Positions 1 to 6,906 of a stretch of 19,666 bases of DNA are shown piece after piece. Position numbers and translations under genes: made by a program. The DNA is taken from positions 1 to 19,666 of the forward strand of contig JAITXS010000169.1 of NCBI GenBank assembly GCA_031284645.1, written 5' to 3'. The notes under the pieces were generated by a model. That model ran no database searches. It had not been told where the DNA came from and was given only the letters and a program-made list of their open reading frames with translations. The stretch comes from Spirochaetaceae bacterium. Its GTDB lineage: Bacteria; Spirochaetota; Spirochaetia; Treponematales; Breznakiellaceae. The first letter of the stretch is position 1. The number at the start of each line of letters is the position of its first letter.

Positions 1-53
1 TTTGCAGGAAAGTCAATCAGATAAGCAGGGCGATTGCATTTAAAAATTGTCCA

Positions 54-193
54 GGGTAATTGGGTAGAGGGTAGAGGGTCTTGGTTTTATCAGAAATTCC
101 CTATCCAAGACCCGAAGCAGGGTAAGAGGGGCGTGGGGATAGGATAGCTGATGTCTGCTATTGCTATACCCAATACCCAGAACCCCATTACCC
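54..193. repeat. Intergenic G-run/C-run inverted-repeat element downstream of the chemoreceptor gene
   Basis: The plus strand is rich in GGGTA/GAGGGT runs on the left and in TACCC/CCC runs on the right. An outer arm at 54-66 is the reverse complement of 167-178 except for one bulged base. An inner perfect 9-bp arm pair (gggtcttgg at 76-84, ccaagaccc at 105-113) encloses a 20-base loop. GGGTAAT at 54-60 can also pair with ATTACCC at 187-193. It lies just past the stop of the minus-strand chemoreceptor gene, so it could end that transcript, but there is no clear U-run. A dispersed intergenic repeat family is the other reading. The fold is seen in the sequence; the role is inferred. Confidence 0.5.
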
Positions 194-207
194 TTCTTTA
201 AAAGGAT

Positions 208-2376
208 TTAGTCCACTTTAAACTTCGATACTTCTTTAACAAGGATATCGATATTTGATTTGTTATCGCTGCTTATGGTATGAACTCGATTAACAGCTAT
301 GGTTATGTGATCGGCGCCGGTAGACATTTCATTCATGCCGTTGGATATCTCCTGAGTTGCTCCCTCCAGATTCCTGCTCTCGGTAATAATCTGTTTACTG
401 CCCTCAAGCATCTCCCCGGAACTGTTTTTTACCTGTTGAGTTATGGAGTTAAGCTCATTTATCACTTCCAGAATTTGCTGACTGCCCTGATCCTGTTCCT
501 CCATAGCATTTTTGATGTTTTGCGCCTGATCCGTCACTGTTCTTACGCCGTTGTCAATAGCCTCGAATTTTTGGAGGACATTGTCTGTTGATTGGGTAAT
601 CTTGTCTATAGAATCATGTATCTTCTTGAGTACCGCGCTGATTGTTTTGGACTGCTCGCCGGAACTTTCCGCCAGCTTGCGTATCTCATCGGCGACAACA
701 GCGAAGCCCTTTCCTGCCTCGCCTGCGTGGGCCGCCTCAATGGCGGCGTTCATTGAGAGCAGGTTCGTCTGACTGGCAATGTTTTCCATCACCGCATTAA
801 TTTCAAAGAGGCCCTCGGACTCAAGACTAATTGCCTGAATATCGCCGGATACTTCCTGTAAGCTATTGCGTCCTACTTCGGAAGCATCAGCTAGTTCCTG
901 TATGTCTCTGCTGTTCTGTACCAGTGTGTGCGTGACGGACTGTATATTGGCGATCATCTGCTCAATGGCCGCAGAGGACTTGGTCACGCTGTTTGTCTGG
1001 GTTCCGATATACTCCGAAAGCTTGTCAATATGAGTGGTGATTTGTTCCATAGTAGCGTTGGTTTCGGTTACGCTTGCGGACTGATTGAGAATCCGTCCCC
1101 TGATAGACCCAAGATTCGCATTAATCTCGTTGATTGCAGATGCTGTCTGCGTCATATTGACGGAAAGATCGTTGCCGATATCAGAGAGAGCGGCAGTCTG
1201 ATTTTTGATAGTGAGAACCAGTTTCCTGATTTTTCCAAGCGTCTGATTAAAGTACCTTGCCATATCGCCGATTTCGTCTTTGGAAGTAATCGCCACCGTT
1301 TTGGTAAGGTCTCCCTCGCCTTCGGCAATATCTTTAAGTGTATTGGTCACTTTAATGATGGGCCTGACCATGTTACCGACCACAAAGAAGACGACAAAGG
1401 CAATAATCACGATAAAGATACCCGCTATAGTGAACGCAAATGTTTTCATACGGTCAACTTCTACCATCACCGTATCGCGGGGAACATTACAGAGTATTAC
1501 CCAGTTAGTTTTGGCGTTGCCAAAATTGAATGCATAGGCGGCAAAGATTTTACCGCCCACCTCCATAGAATGAGGTGTACCGGTCTTTATGGTGTCCTGT
1601 ATGTCATCTACACCCTGCTGAGTATAGCGGTCGGCCATATTTTTGAGATTTTTACCGACCAGTGATTTGTCCGTGATAGCGATGAGAGTTCCGTTCGTTG
1701 TGAATAGACCGCAAGCGCCCACACCGTAGAGTTTTGTCTGCTCGGCAAGCTGCTGGGCTGCGCTGGTTTTAATGCGAAGCCCGATAGTGCCGATAAGATC
1801 CTTGCTGGCGAGGTGAATGATGGGTACGGACAGATTAAGAAAGAAAGTCGACTGTCCCTGATATTCTGCCGGTATAGGGTCGGTAACGACATGGTCTCTC
1901 GTTGGATTTGCAAGAAGTGTCTTGGCGTTAGGATAAGAGCGAAGGGTAATATTATCGTCGCTTATTTTGCTAAAACTGGGCGTAAAATTACCCTGTTCGT
2001 CCGATTCCGGACGATTTTTCATAAGAGCATCCATACCGTCCAGCACATTCGGCTGAAATACGGCATATATTTCCATAATATTATCGTTCGTGCTCATAAT
2101 CGGCCGCATCATATTCAAAAACTGATCGCGCCGTTGGCCTGCCTCAAATTGTTCAAAATCCCCCATAATGTGGGCAATGGTGGTGATACGGTCCATATAA
2201 ATTTGGTACCAGGCAACTACTTTGTCGCCGGCAATTTCTACCTCGTCTTCCATATAGTTGACGGCCGATTTATAAAGAGCATTGGAGGCCCGTATTACAA
2301 GCACAACAGACAGGGTGGTGACAGCCCCAATCACAAGGATTGCGGTGATAAGAGTCATTTTGATTTTTATTTTCAT
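208..2376 (-). CDS. Methyl-accepting chemotaxis protein (transmembrane chemoreceptor)
   Basis: A 722-residue inner-membrane chemoreceptor that senses a periplasmic ligand and controls CheA through CheW. In order: short cytoplasmic tail, TM1 (about 7-28), a periplasmic sensor of about 280 residues with Cache/PDC-like size and placement, TM2 (about 312-335), HAMP (about 336-389), and a long helical signalling domain. The hairpin tip is canonical: NAAIEAAHAGEAGKGFAV at about 543-560, followed by VADEIRKLAE. The C-terminus ends in SKFKVD with no CheR-tethering pentapeptide. An upstream in-frame ATG at 2583 would add 69 residues of odd composition. I chose 2376 because AAAGGAG sits 6 bases before it and the protein then begins directly with a TM1-type segment. 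The ligand is unknown; I do not see the amino-acid-binding Cache motif. It is divergent from the operon to its right and is probably a separate transcription unit. Family assignment is near certain. Confidence 0.96.
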   Translation of the reverse strand: MKIKIKMTLITAILVIGAVTTLSVVLVIRASNALYKSAVNYMEDEVEIAGDKVVAWYQIYMDRITTIAHIMGDFEQFEAGQRRDQFLNMMRPIMSTNDNIMEIYAVFQPNVLDGMDALMKNRPESDEQGNFTPSFSKISDDNITLRSYPNAKTLLANPTRDHVVTDPIPAEYQGQSTFFLNLSVPIIHLASKDLIGTIGLRIKTSAAQQLAEQTKLYGVGACGLFTTNGTLIAITDKSLVGKNLKNMADRYTQQGVDDIQDTIKTGTPHSMEVGGKIFAAYAFNFGNAKTNWVILCNVPRDTVMVEVDRMKTFAFTIAGIFIVIIAFVVFFVVGNMVRPIIKVTNTLKDIAEGEGDLTKTVAITSKDEIGDMARYFNQTLGKIRKLVLTIKNQTAALSDIGNDLSVNMTQTASAINEINANLGSIRGRILNQSASVTETNATMEQITTHIDKLSEYIGTQTNSVTKSSAAIEQMIANIQSVTHTLVQNSRDIQELADASEVGRNSLQEVSGDIQAISLESEGLFEINAVMENIASQTNLLSMNAAIEAAHAGEAGKGFAVVADEIRKLAESSGEQSKTISAVLKKIHDSIDKITQSTDNVLQKFEAIDNGVRTVTDQAQNIKNAMEEQDQGSQQILEVINELNSITQQVKNSSGEMLEGSKQIITESRNLEGATQEISNGMNEMSTGADHITIAVNRVHTISSDNKSNIDILVKEVSKFKVD

Positions 2377-2382
2377 GATAAT

Positions 2383-2389
2383 CTCCTTT
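2383..2389 (-). promoter_or_regulatory. Ribosome binding site fixing the chemoreceptor start
   Basis: The minus strand reads AAAGGAG followed by six bases and then ATG (2376-2374). This supports the short start rather than the upstream in-frame ATG at 2583, which has no comparable site. Confidence 0.8.
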
Positions 2390-2461
2390 GGAGCTATGCA
2401 TATTAAAAAAATAAATTTTTTAACCTTTTTTAAAATAAACAAACGGCATAAAAAATTATTT

Positions 2462-2489
2462 ATTGTTACAGTTTGCGGAAATACGTCAA
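2462..2489 (-). promoter_or_regulatory. Candidate sigma70-type promoter for the chemoreceptor gene
   Basis: On the minus strand TTGACG (2489-2484) is followed after 16 bases by AACAAT (2467-2462), about 85 bases before the start codon. The -35 is good and the -10 is weak (4 of 6), so this is a tentative reading. Flagellar/chemotaxis sigma factors could use another site that I could not identify. Confidence 0.25.
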
Positions 2490-2656
2490 CTGTCTTTAAT
2501 TGAAATGATAAACAAACCCGCCTGAGAGCGATGTATATTAAACTTACATCAGTAAATATAAGCATTTCAGGTCGTCGTTTCAATAATATTTATGATAAAT
2601 TACACGATAAAAATATAAAAATTTATAACTCTTTAGGATACAATGAATTATCAAAG

Positions 2657-2665
2657 TGGTATAAT
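2657..2665 (+). promoter_or_regulatory. Extended -10 promoter, probable start of the export operon leader
   Basis: TGGTATAAT is a perfect extended -10 element (TG-N-TATAAT) on the plus strand. Seventeen bases upstream lies GATACA, which matches only the ACA half of a -35, as is usual for extended -10 promoters. Transcription would start near 2672 at the switch to GC-rich sequence and give a leader of about 277 bases before the first operon ATG at 2949. The motif is seen; promoter activity is inferred. Confidence 0.5.
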
Positions 2666-2937
2666 AGCGGCGGCGATCCTGCCTGTCCCCTGAGTGGGGG
2701 AAAAGCACAGAGCGGCTGATTGATGTTCTTACCGCGCCGGACTAGGCATTAAACTTCATAACGGTATGCGGTGTATCTGATCCTGCCAATCCCGCCCGCT
2801 CTTCTTCTTTCCGATTTTCTGACAAAAGTACACTTTTCGTTCGATCCATTAAATCAAAAATCATAATAATTCCATAAACTCCTTGTTATTCGTTTTGTTC
2901 ACAAAAAAAAACAAATGCTGCTTTTTGCAGCGCCTTT

Positions 2938-2942
2938 GGAGG
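2938..2942 (+). promoter_or_regulatory. Ribosome binding site of the first operon gene
   Basis: GGAGG lies six bases before the ATG at 2949. This decides the start against an open frame extending upstream to 2883, whose extra residues are Lys/Cys/Phe-rich and would push the lipoprotein signal peptide into the interior of the protein. Confidence 0.8.
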
Positions 2943-2948
2943 TATAGT

Positions 2949-4037
2949 ATGGCAGATCAAAAAACTGTTGGTACGGTTTCTGTGATGGTATCGTCGCTTA
3001 TCCTGCTTTTGGCCGCTTCCTGTTTGGCCGGAGCCTGCCGAGCCACGGAAGCCGGCATTGCAGAGTACAGGAAGCCGCCGGGAAACGGCACGGTAAAAAC
3101 AGGCACGGCCCTTTATCCCGAACAGGAAAATTTTCAGGATAACAGTGCGCTTTTTTTTATAGCGGAAACAGAGCGTTCAGGAGCTTTTAAACCCGGTTTG
3201 GGATACAAAGAATCAGTCTTGAGGGAGAATTTGGGCGACTATGCAGGAGCGGTCTTTGCGGCTTTTAAGGAACTACTCTGGGCTTATGCCTGTACGGATC
3301 TCCCGAAAAAAAATGACAAGCCCACGATAAGTATCAAAAGCATAAAAGAAGGGTTGGAAAGTACCCGCGCTGAATATATAAAAAAAGATATTCCCAAGGA
3401 ACAAAAAGAAACGGTACTTGCGGCAATCGACAGTGTTCTTGCTTTTGTAAATGCCGATTATTCCCGCGCAAGAAATCTCTTGCAGAGGATCTTCCCGAAT
3501 GAAAATGAGCTTGATTCCTTCCCCCGCTGGATGGAATTAGTATGCCTTTTGGAAGAAGGCAGCGCCGGACAGGCTGATAAATCGGCATATAGCGCCATAA
3601 GGGCGCGTTATATGCTGTTTCCCCCGTATTGGTATTTTGGGGCACGCCATATATCCGATCTTGTAAGCTCTGATTATGCCGAGCACTGTATTAATATCGC
3701 GCCCCAAGGCCCCTATGCCTCTCAAGCGAAGCAAATGCTGGCCGTGCGCGCCGGTATGGATATAAAAAACAGCGGGGATTTGCTTTCAAAATACGAAATA
3801 GACAGCTTGATAAAATACGCCCTGGATGAAAACAATCCGCAGACATTATCGCGCATATTCCCTTTGCTTGCCTTGAACGATAATCCGTACACATTATATG
3901 CGACAGCAGCCCTGCGTTCGCTTACCTCAGATGCTCGTTTTAAAACATGGTTTACGGAACAGGAAAAAACCGACCGTAAAGGGCAGGGCACGCAAAATCG
4001 TCTTCAGGAAAGATTGCGTTATATAGCGCGGGGTTAA
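2949..4037 (+). CDS. Predicted helical lipoprotein, first gene of the export operon
   Basis: A 362-residue protein of unrecognised family. Residues 9-30 form a lipoprotein-type signal peptide: a hydrophobic core, then LAASC (Cys25) and LAGAC (Cys30), either of which could be the lipidated Cys under the relaxed spirochaetal lipobox. The mature part is almost entirely helical in character, with alternating Ala/Leu-rich segments such as DYAGAVFAAFKELLWAY (98-114) and NADYSRARNLLQRIF (168-182). That pattern resembles degenerate TPR or SEL1-like helical hairpins, but I cannot assign repeats confidently. It is two bases ahead of a clear TPR lipoprotein and opens the operon, so it is probably a periplasmic scaffold or accessory subunit of the export apparatus. 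The function is inferred from context only. The start is supported by GGAGG at 2938-2942. Confidence 0.85.
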   Translation: MADQKTVGTVSVMVSSLILLLAASCLAGACRATEAGIAEYRKPPGNGTVKTGTALYPEQENFQDNSALFFIAETERSGAFKPGLGYKESVLRENLGDYAGAVFAAFKELLWAYACTDLPKKNDKPTISIKSIKEGLESTRAEYIKKDIPKEQKETVLAAIDSVLAFVNADYSRARNLLQRIFPNENELDSFPRWMELVCLLEEGSAGQADKSAYSAIRARYMLFPPYWYFGARHISDLVSSDYAEHCINIAPQGPYASQAKQMLAVRAGMDIKNSGDLLSKYEIDSLIKYALDENNPQTLSRIFPLLALNDNPYTLYATAALRSLTSDARFKTWFTEQEKTDRKGQGTQNRLQERLRYIARG

Positions 4038-4039
4038 TT

Positions 4040-4732
4040 ATGAAGCAGCGTTATTTTTTCTTAAAACACATACCAAAATTATATATTATCTTTGGAACGT
4101 TATTAAGTTTTTCATGCTCATCAAAAGAAATTGATGAAGACACCCTGCTTGTATATGTACGGGCTGTCTCTCTTTATAACGAGGGGAAATTTAAAGAAAG
4201 CATTTTAATGCTTGACGGTGCGGAAGGCGGAGCTAAAAAGACAGACGGTTTTGTCCCTGCGCTTGTCCTTCGCGGAAAAGCACACTATTTTTCGGGAGCA
4301 TCCGCAAGTGCTGAAAATGACTTTCGTCATGCCTTGAAGATTCGCCCCGCACACAAAGAAGCATCCCTTTATTTAGCCCGTATTTTGCATGGCAGAGGAG
4401 AGAAAGAAGCCGCGATGGAATTGGTTCAATCCCTGCTTACCGATGATCCGTATGATGTCATAGCCCTCAGACTCGCCTCTGAATTAACAAAAGATGATCC
4501 CCAAGGTGAGGCAGTCTCATTTTCCTATCTTAACCGCGCTGTCGAGGCAGGATCGCAATCAGCTGCGGCTTTTCTTGAAAGAGCACGGATAAACTGGATT
4601 AACGGCAGGATTGAAGATGCCCTGCACGATATAAATGCGGCAAAAGCACTGGTAAACGCCGGATCCGTCTTGTACCGTGTCATTGATAATCTTGAAAAAA
4701 CAATCAAAAAAGGAATCCCGCATGAAGAATAA
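4040..4732 (+). CDS. TPR-repeat lipoprotein
   Basis: A 230-residue lipoprotein with signal peptide 1-25 and lipidation Cys26 (LSFSC). The mature protein is a run of about five tetratricopeptide-like helical pairs: roughly 36-69 (YNEGKFKESILML), 74-107 (AENDFRHALKIRP), 108-141 (ARILHGRGEKEAAMELV), 142-175 (SYLNRAVEAG) and 177-212 (RINWINGRIEDALHDINAA). TPR domains bind other proteins, so a role as a periplasmic adaptor between envelope components is likely. The ATG follows the previous stop by two bases, with only a weak GGGG upstream, so translation is probably coupled to the preceding gene. Its end overlaps the next gene by 11 bp. TPR lipoproteins are common beside transport systems in treponemes (for example TatT), but I do not claim this is an orthologue. 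Confidence 0.88.
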   Translation: MKQRYFFLKHIPKLYIIFGTLLSFSCSSKEIDEDTLLVYVRAVSLYNEGKFKESILMLDGAEGGAKKTDGFVPALVLRGKAHYFSGASASAENDFRHALKIRPAHKEASLYLARILHGRGEKEAAMELVQSLLTDDPYDVIALRLASELTKDDPQGEAVSFSYLNRAVEAGSQSAAAFLERARINWINGRIEDALHDINAAKALVNAGSVLYRVIDNLEKTIKKGIPHEE

Positions 4733-5378
4733 AAACAGAAGGAACAAGCACAGGGTATCCGGTGTGTTTGTTTTACTATGTGTTACCGGTGTTTTGAGCG
4801 CACTGTTATGTCCGGCGTGTTCCACAAGCGGCATATCATCAAAACAAACAAAAACATGGATTTCCGGCGATAATTTTTCCGCAGCAAAAAAGCTGGCGCT
4901 GGGGAAAATAGATATCGATAAAATCGGAGGCGGCTGGTCTGTTGAAAGGGAAATTGCCGGTATACTGCCTTTAATTTTTTTAGAGCATGATTATGTTTTT
5001 TTACAAGAAGGAGAACACGCTGATTATCTTGTTGATGTTTATGCTGTTGAGCGTGATTACTATGACGGCTGGAAAAGCAAAAAATCAATCGCGATAGAAG
5101 TTGTTTTTGGTCTTTTGCCCGGGGCCACAGAAGAAACTGCTGTATCCTCATCAGCGCAAGAATTGACCGGAAACGATCCTGATGTAAAAAACGCAACAGA
5201 GATACGGCTTAAAACGCCGTTTGCTGCAGGAAGAACTATTGCGGAAGGAAGCTTGGGCTTATCCTCCTCAAAAAATTTGGAGGCTTTGCTGCGTCTTTCC
5301 GTGGAAAAACTGGTTAAATCAATACAAAGGCATGCCGGAGAAAAAGAACGGCAAAAACAGACAGGAAAGAGAGCCTAA
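4722..5378 (+). CDS. Small predicted lipoprotein of unknown function
   Basis: A 218-residue lipoprotein: basic N-region (KNKNRRNKHR), hydrophobic core, and lipobox-like LCPAC with Cys33. The start is the ATG at 4722, preceded by AAGGAA and overlapping the previous stop by 11 bp. An earlier in-frame Met at 4677 would put 15 extra residues in front of the basic N-region. The mature part alternates short beta-like and helical segments (DYLVDVYAVERDYYDGW at about 100-116, then KSIAIEVVFGLLPG) and ends in a Lys/Arg/Gln-rich helix. This mixed alpha/beta pattern with a conserved-looking Tyr/Asp stretch is reminiscent of small CsgG/LpoB-like or DUF4136-like envelope lipoproteins, but that is a weak impression and I do not assign a family. 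Its place directly before the TolC gene suggests it belongs to the export complex. Confidence 0.82.
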   Translation: MKNKNRRNKHRVSGVFVLLCVTGVLSALLCPACSTSGISSKQTKTWISGDNFSAAKKLALGKIDIDKIGGGWSVEREIAGILPLIFLEHDYVFLQEGEHADYLVDVYAVERDYYDGWKSKKSIAIEVVFGLLPGATEETAVSSSAQELTGNDPDVKNATEIRLKTPFAAGRTIAEGSLGLSSSKNLEALLRLSVEKLVKSIQRHAGEKERQKQTGKRA

Positions 5379-5383
5379 ACGGC

Positions 5384-5390
5384 GGGAGGG
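5384..5390 (+). promoter_or_regulatory. Ribosome binding site fixing the TolC-family start
   Basis: GGGAGGG lies in the short gap after the preceding stop codon, about 7 bases before the ATG at 5398. It rules out the longer open frame beginning at 5221, which lies mostly inside the preceding gene. Confidence 0.8.
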
Positions 5391-5397
5391 AAACAGA

Positions 5398-6891
5398 ATG
5401 AGTATTACCGATATTCAGATATCTCAAGAAACTCAAATACGAAAAAAACAGACAAGAAAGCAGGAGGTTTTCCGCCTTTTTACAAGATGCCTCCCCCGTA
5501 TCAGGCGCCGGCCGCTTTTGCCCGCTGTATTATTTCTGATTTCACTTGTTCCGTTAATGCCGTCTCCTGTCGCCCGGGAAGGAATTTATTTTGTCGATGC
5601 CGGACAGCTTGCGGTGGCGGCTTCCCGGGAATTACAAAATCAATACGCTCTGCTTTCCCTGCATGACGATGCGTGGAAAATGAGGATACGGGCGTTTTTC
5701 CCGACAGTCAGTTTAAGCGCCTTTGAGGATGACAGGCTTGTCTTGTACGGTGCCGACTCGTTTCAAAAAAATTATGCTGTCAATATTGAGCAGCTCCTTT
5801 TTGACGGAGGGAAACTTGCCGCATCAATGAAAATCGAAAAAGCAAAAATAAGTTTAAGTGCCGCCCAATTGGAAATTGTCCGAGGAGATGTGTTTGAAAC
5901 TGCGATCAGTGTTTATCGGAATATTTTAGCTTTACGCAGGATGATCGCGATTAAAGAACGCGGCCTGGAAAACATGGAAGAACAAAGACGGATCATGGCT
6001 ACTCGTTTTGATCTGGGCATGGCGCTTAAAAGCGAATTGACCGAAGCTGATATAGCAATATCAGATGCACGAATATCTATTCTGACATCAAAACTCGAAC
6101 TAAAAGAGAGCGAAGCTCAATTTGCAGAAATGCTCGGCACGGACAGGGTTCCGCTGCTTCTTGAAAAAATCAATGTACAAGACCCGATTGTTCTGCCGGA
6201 TAAAAGTATTGTTCGTGCTGCCGCTCTGCAGTACAACCCGGATTTGGCAGGCGCTCTCTTATCTGTTAAAGAAAAAGAGGAAGAGGCAAAGTTAGCTTCC
6301 CGCGTTTGGCTTCCGTCGCTGAGTGCAAATGGGAGTTTTTCAATAGGCGGACACGTTTACCCGCTGACCAAATATAACTGGTCGGTCGGGCTGAGTATAA
6401 AATTTGATATGCCCTGGATTACGGGTAATTTTGGCGCTTCTTACGGACAGGAAGGAAGATACACACAAAGTGCGCGTACTCAGGCAAGCACGGTCTTATT
6501 GCCCAATCCCGCCGCAGCGATTACATCAAAACAGGCAGGACTCCTGCTTTCTCTTGAGCGTTCAAACTATGCCCTGCTCTCTGAAAGGACGGGACGCAGT
6601 GCGGAGCTTATTCTTGAAAGGTGCAGGTACAGCGATGAAAAACGAATAATCGCCCTTCAAGCGCTCTCCTTATCGGAAGATCTCCTCGCTCTTTCTAAAA
6701 TTCGTTTTGACTTGGGAGAGATAACCGGCCTTGATCTCCTGGAAATTCACGTTGAATTTACCCGGAAAGAACTTGAGGTTTTACAATGCGCCATCGAAGT
6801 TCGCAGTGCGGAACGTCAATTGGAAAAAATTTTAAATTTGCCGCCGGGCGGATTAAACAACTTCGCTCAACACAATGTTTTTATAAAATAA
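5398..6891 (+). CDS. TolC-family outer-membrane efflux channel (OEP)
   Basis: A 497-residue outer-membrane factor, close in length to E. coli TolC. It would form the trimeric channel through the outer membrane and the periplasmic tunnel that docks to the adaptor. Two OEP repeats are visible, about 66-250 and 275-482, each a pair of long amphipathic helices flanking beta segments (AVNIEQLLFDGGKLAAS at 127-143 in the first; NWSVGLSIKFDMPW at 327-340 in the second). Each repeat has the characteristic RFDLG turn (203-207 and 436-440) followed by a long helix. The signal peptide is unusual: a 38-residue, strongly basic N-region (RIRRRP at 34-39) precedes the hydrophobic core LLPAVLFLISLVPLM (40-54), with cleavage likely near Ala59. 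No lipobox is present. It sits 19 bases after the small lipoprotein gene and 15 bases before the adaptor gene. Confidence 0.93.
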   Translation: MSITDIQISQETQIRKKQTRKQEVFRLFTRCLPRIRRRPLLPAVLFLISLVPLMPSPVAREGIYFVDAGQLAVAASRELQNQYALLSLHDDAWKMRIRAFFPTVSLSAFEDDRLVLYGADSFQKNYAVNIEQLLFDGGKLAASMKIEKAKISLSAAQLEIVRGDVFETAISVYRNILALRRMIAIKERGLENMEEQRRIMATRFDLGMALKSELTEADIAISDARISILTSKLELKESEAQFAEMLGTDRVPLLLEKINVQDPIVLPDKSIVRAAALQYNPDLAGALLSVKEKEEEAKLASRVWLPSLSANGSFSIGGHVYPLTKYNWSVGLSIKFDMPWITGNFGASYGQEGRYTQSARTQASTVLLPNPAAAITSKQAGLLLSLERSNYALLSERTGRSAELILERCRYSDEKRIIALQALSLSEDLLALSKIRFDLGEITGLDLLEIHVEFTRKELEVLQCAIEVRSAERQLEKILNLPPGGLNNFAQHNVFIK

Positions 6892-6906
6892 AACGGAGAT
6901 TATAAC

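Larger units (their letters stand above)
2377..2948. other. Divergent intergenic region between chemoreceptor and export operon
   Basis: This 572-bp stretch has no convincing gene. The first ~270 bases are AT-rich and carry the upstream region of the chemoreceptor. From about 2666 to 2810 the sequence becomes clearly GC-richer and contains a stem TCCCC/GGGGA (2686-2690/2697-2701) and a direct repeat GATCCTGCC (2675-2683 and 2779-2787). The last ~130 bases are AT-rich again and include a small GCTGC-TTTTT-GCAGC hairpin (2917-2931) just ahead of the first operon gene. A 62-codon open frame at 2531-2719 has no good ribosome site and no recognisable content. Confidence 0.6.

Noticed and set aside
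928..1665. 245-codon open frame on the plus strand opposite the chemoreceptor
   Set aside because: It is antisense to a clear chemoreceptor signalling domain, has His/Cys-rich composition without motifs, and no ribosome site. It is a shadow frame.
2531..2719. 62-codon open frame in the divergent intergenic region
   Set aside because: It has only a weak, badly spaced GAGAG before the ATG, no recognisable content, and runs through the promoter-like TATAAT and the GC-rich leader.
2717..2731. 15-base identity with 19206-19220 inside the giant gene; both can read R-L-I-D-V-L in one frame
   Set aside because: An exact 15-mer match somewhere in a 20-kb window is not very unlikely by chance, and similarity does not extend beyond it. 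I do not treat it as a gene remnant.
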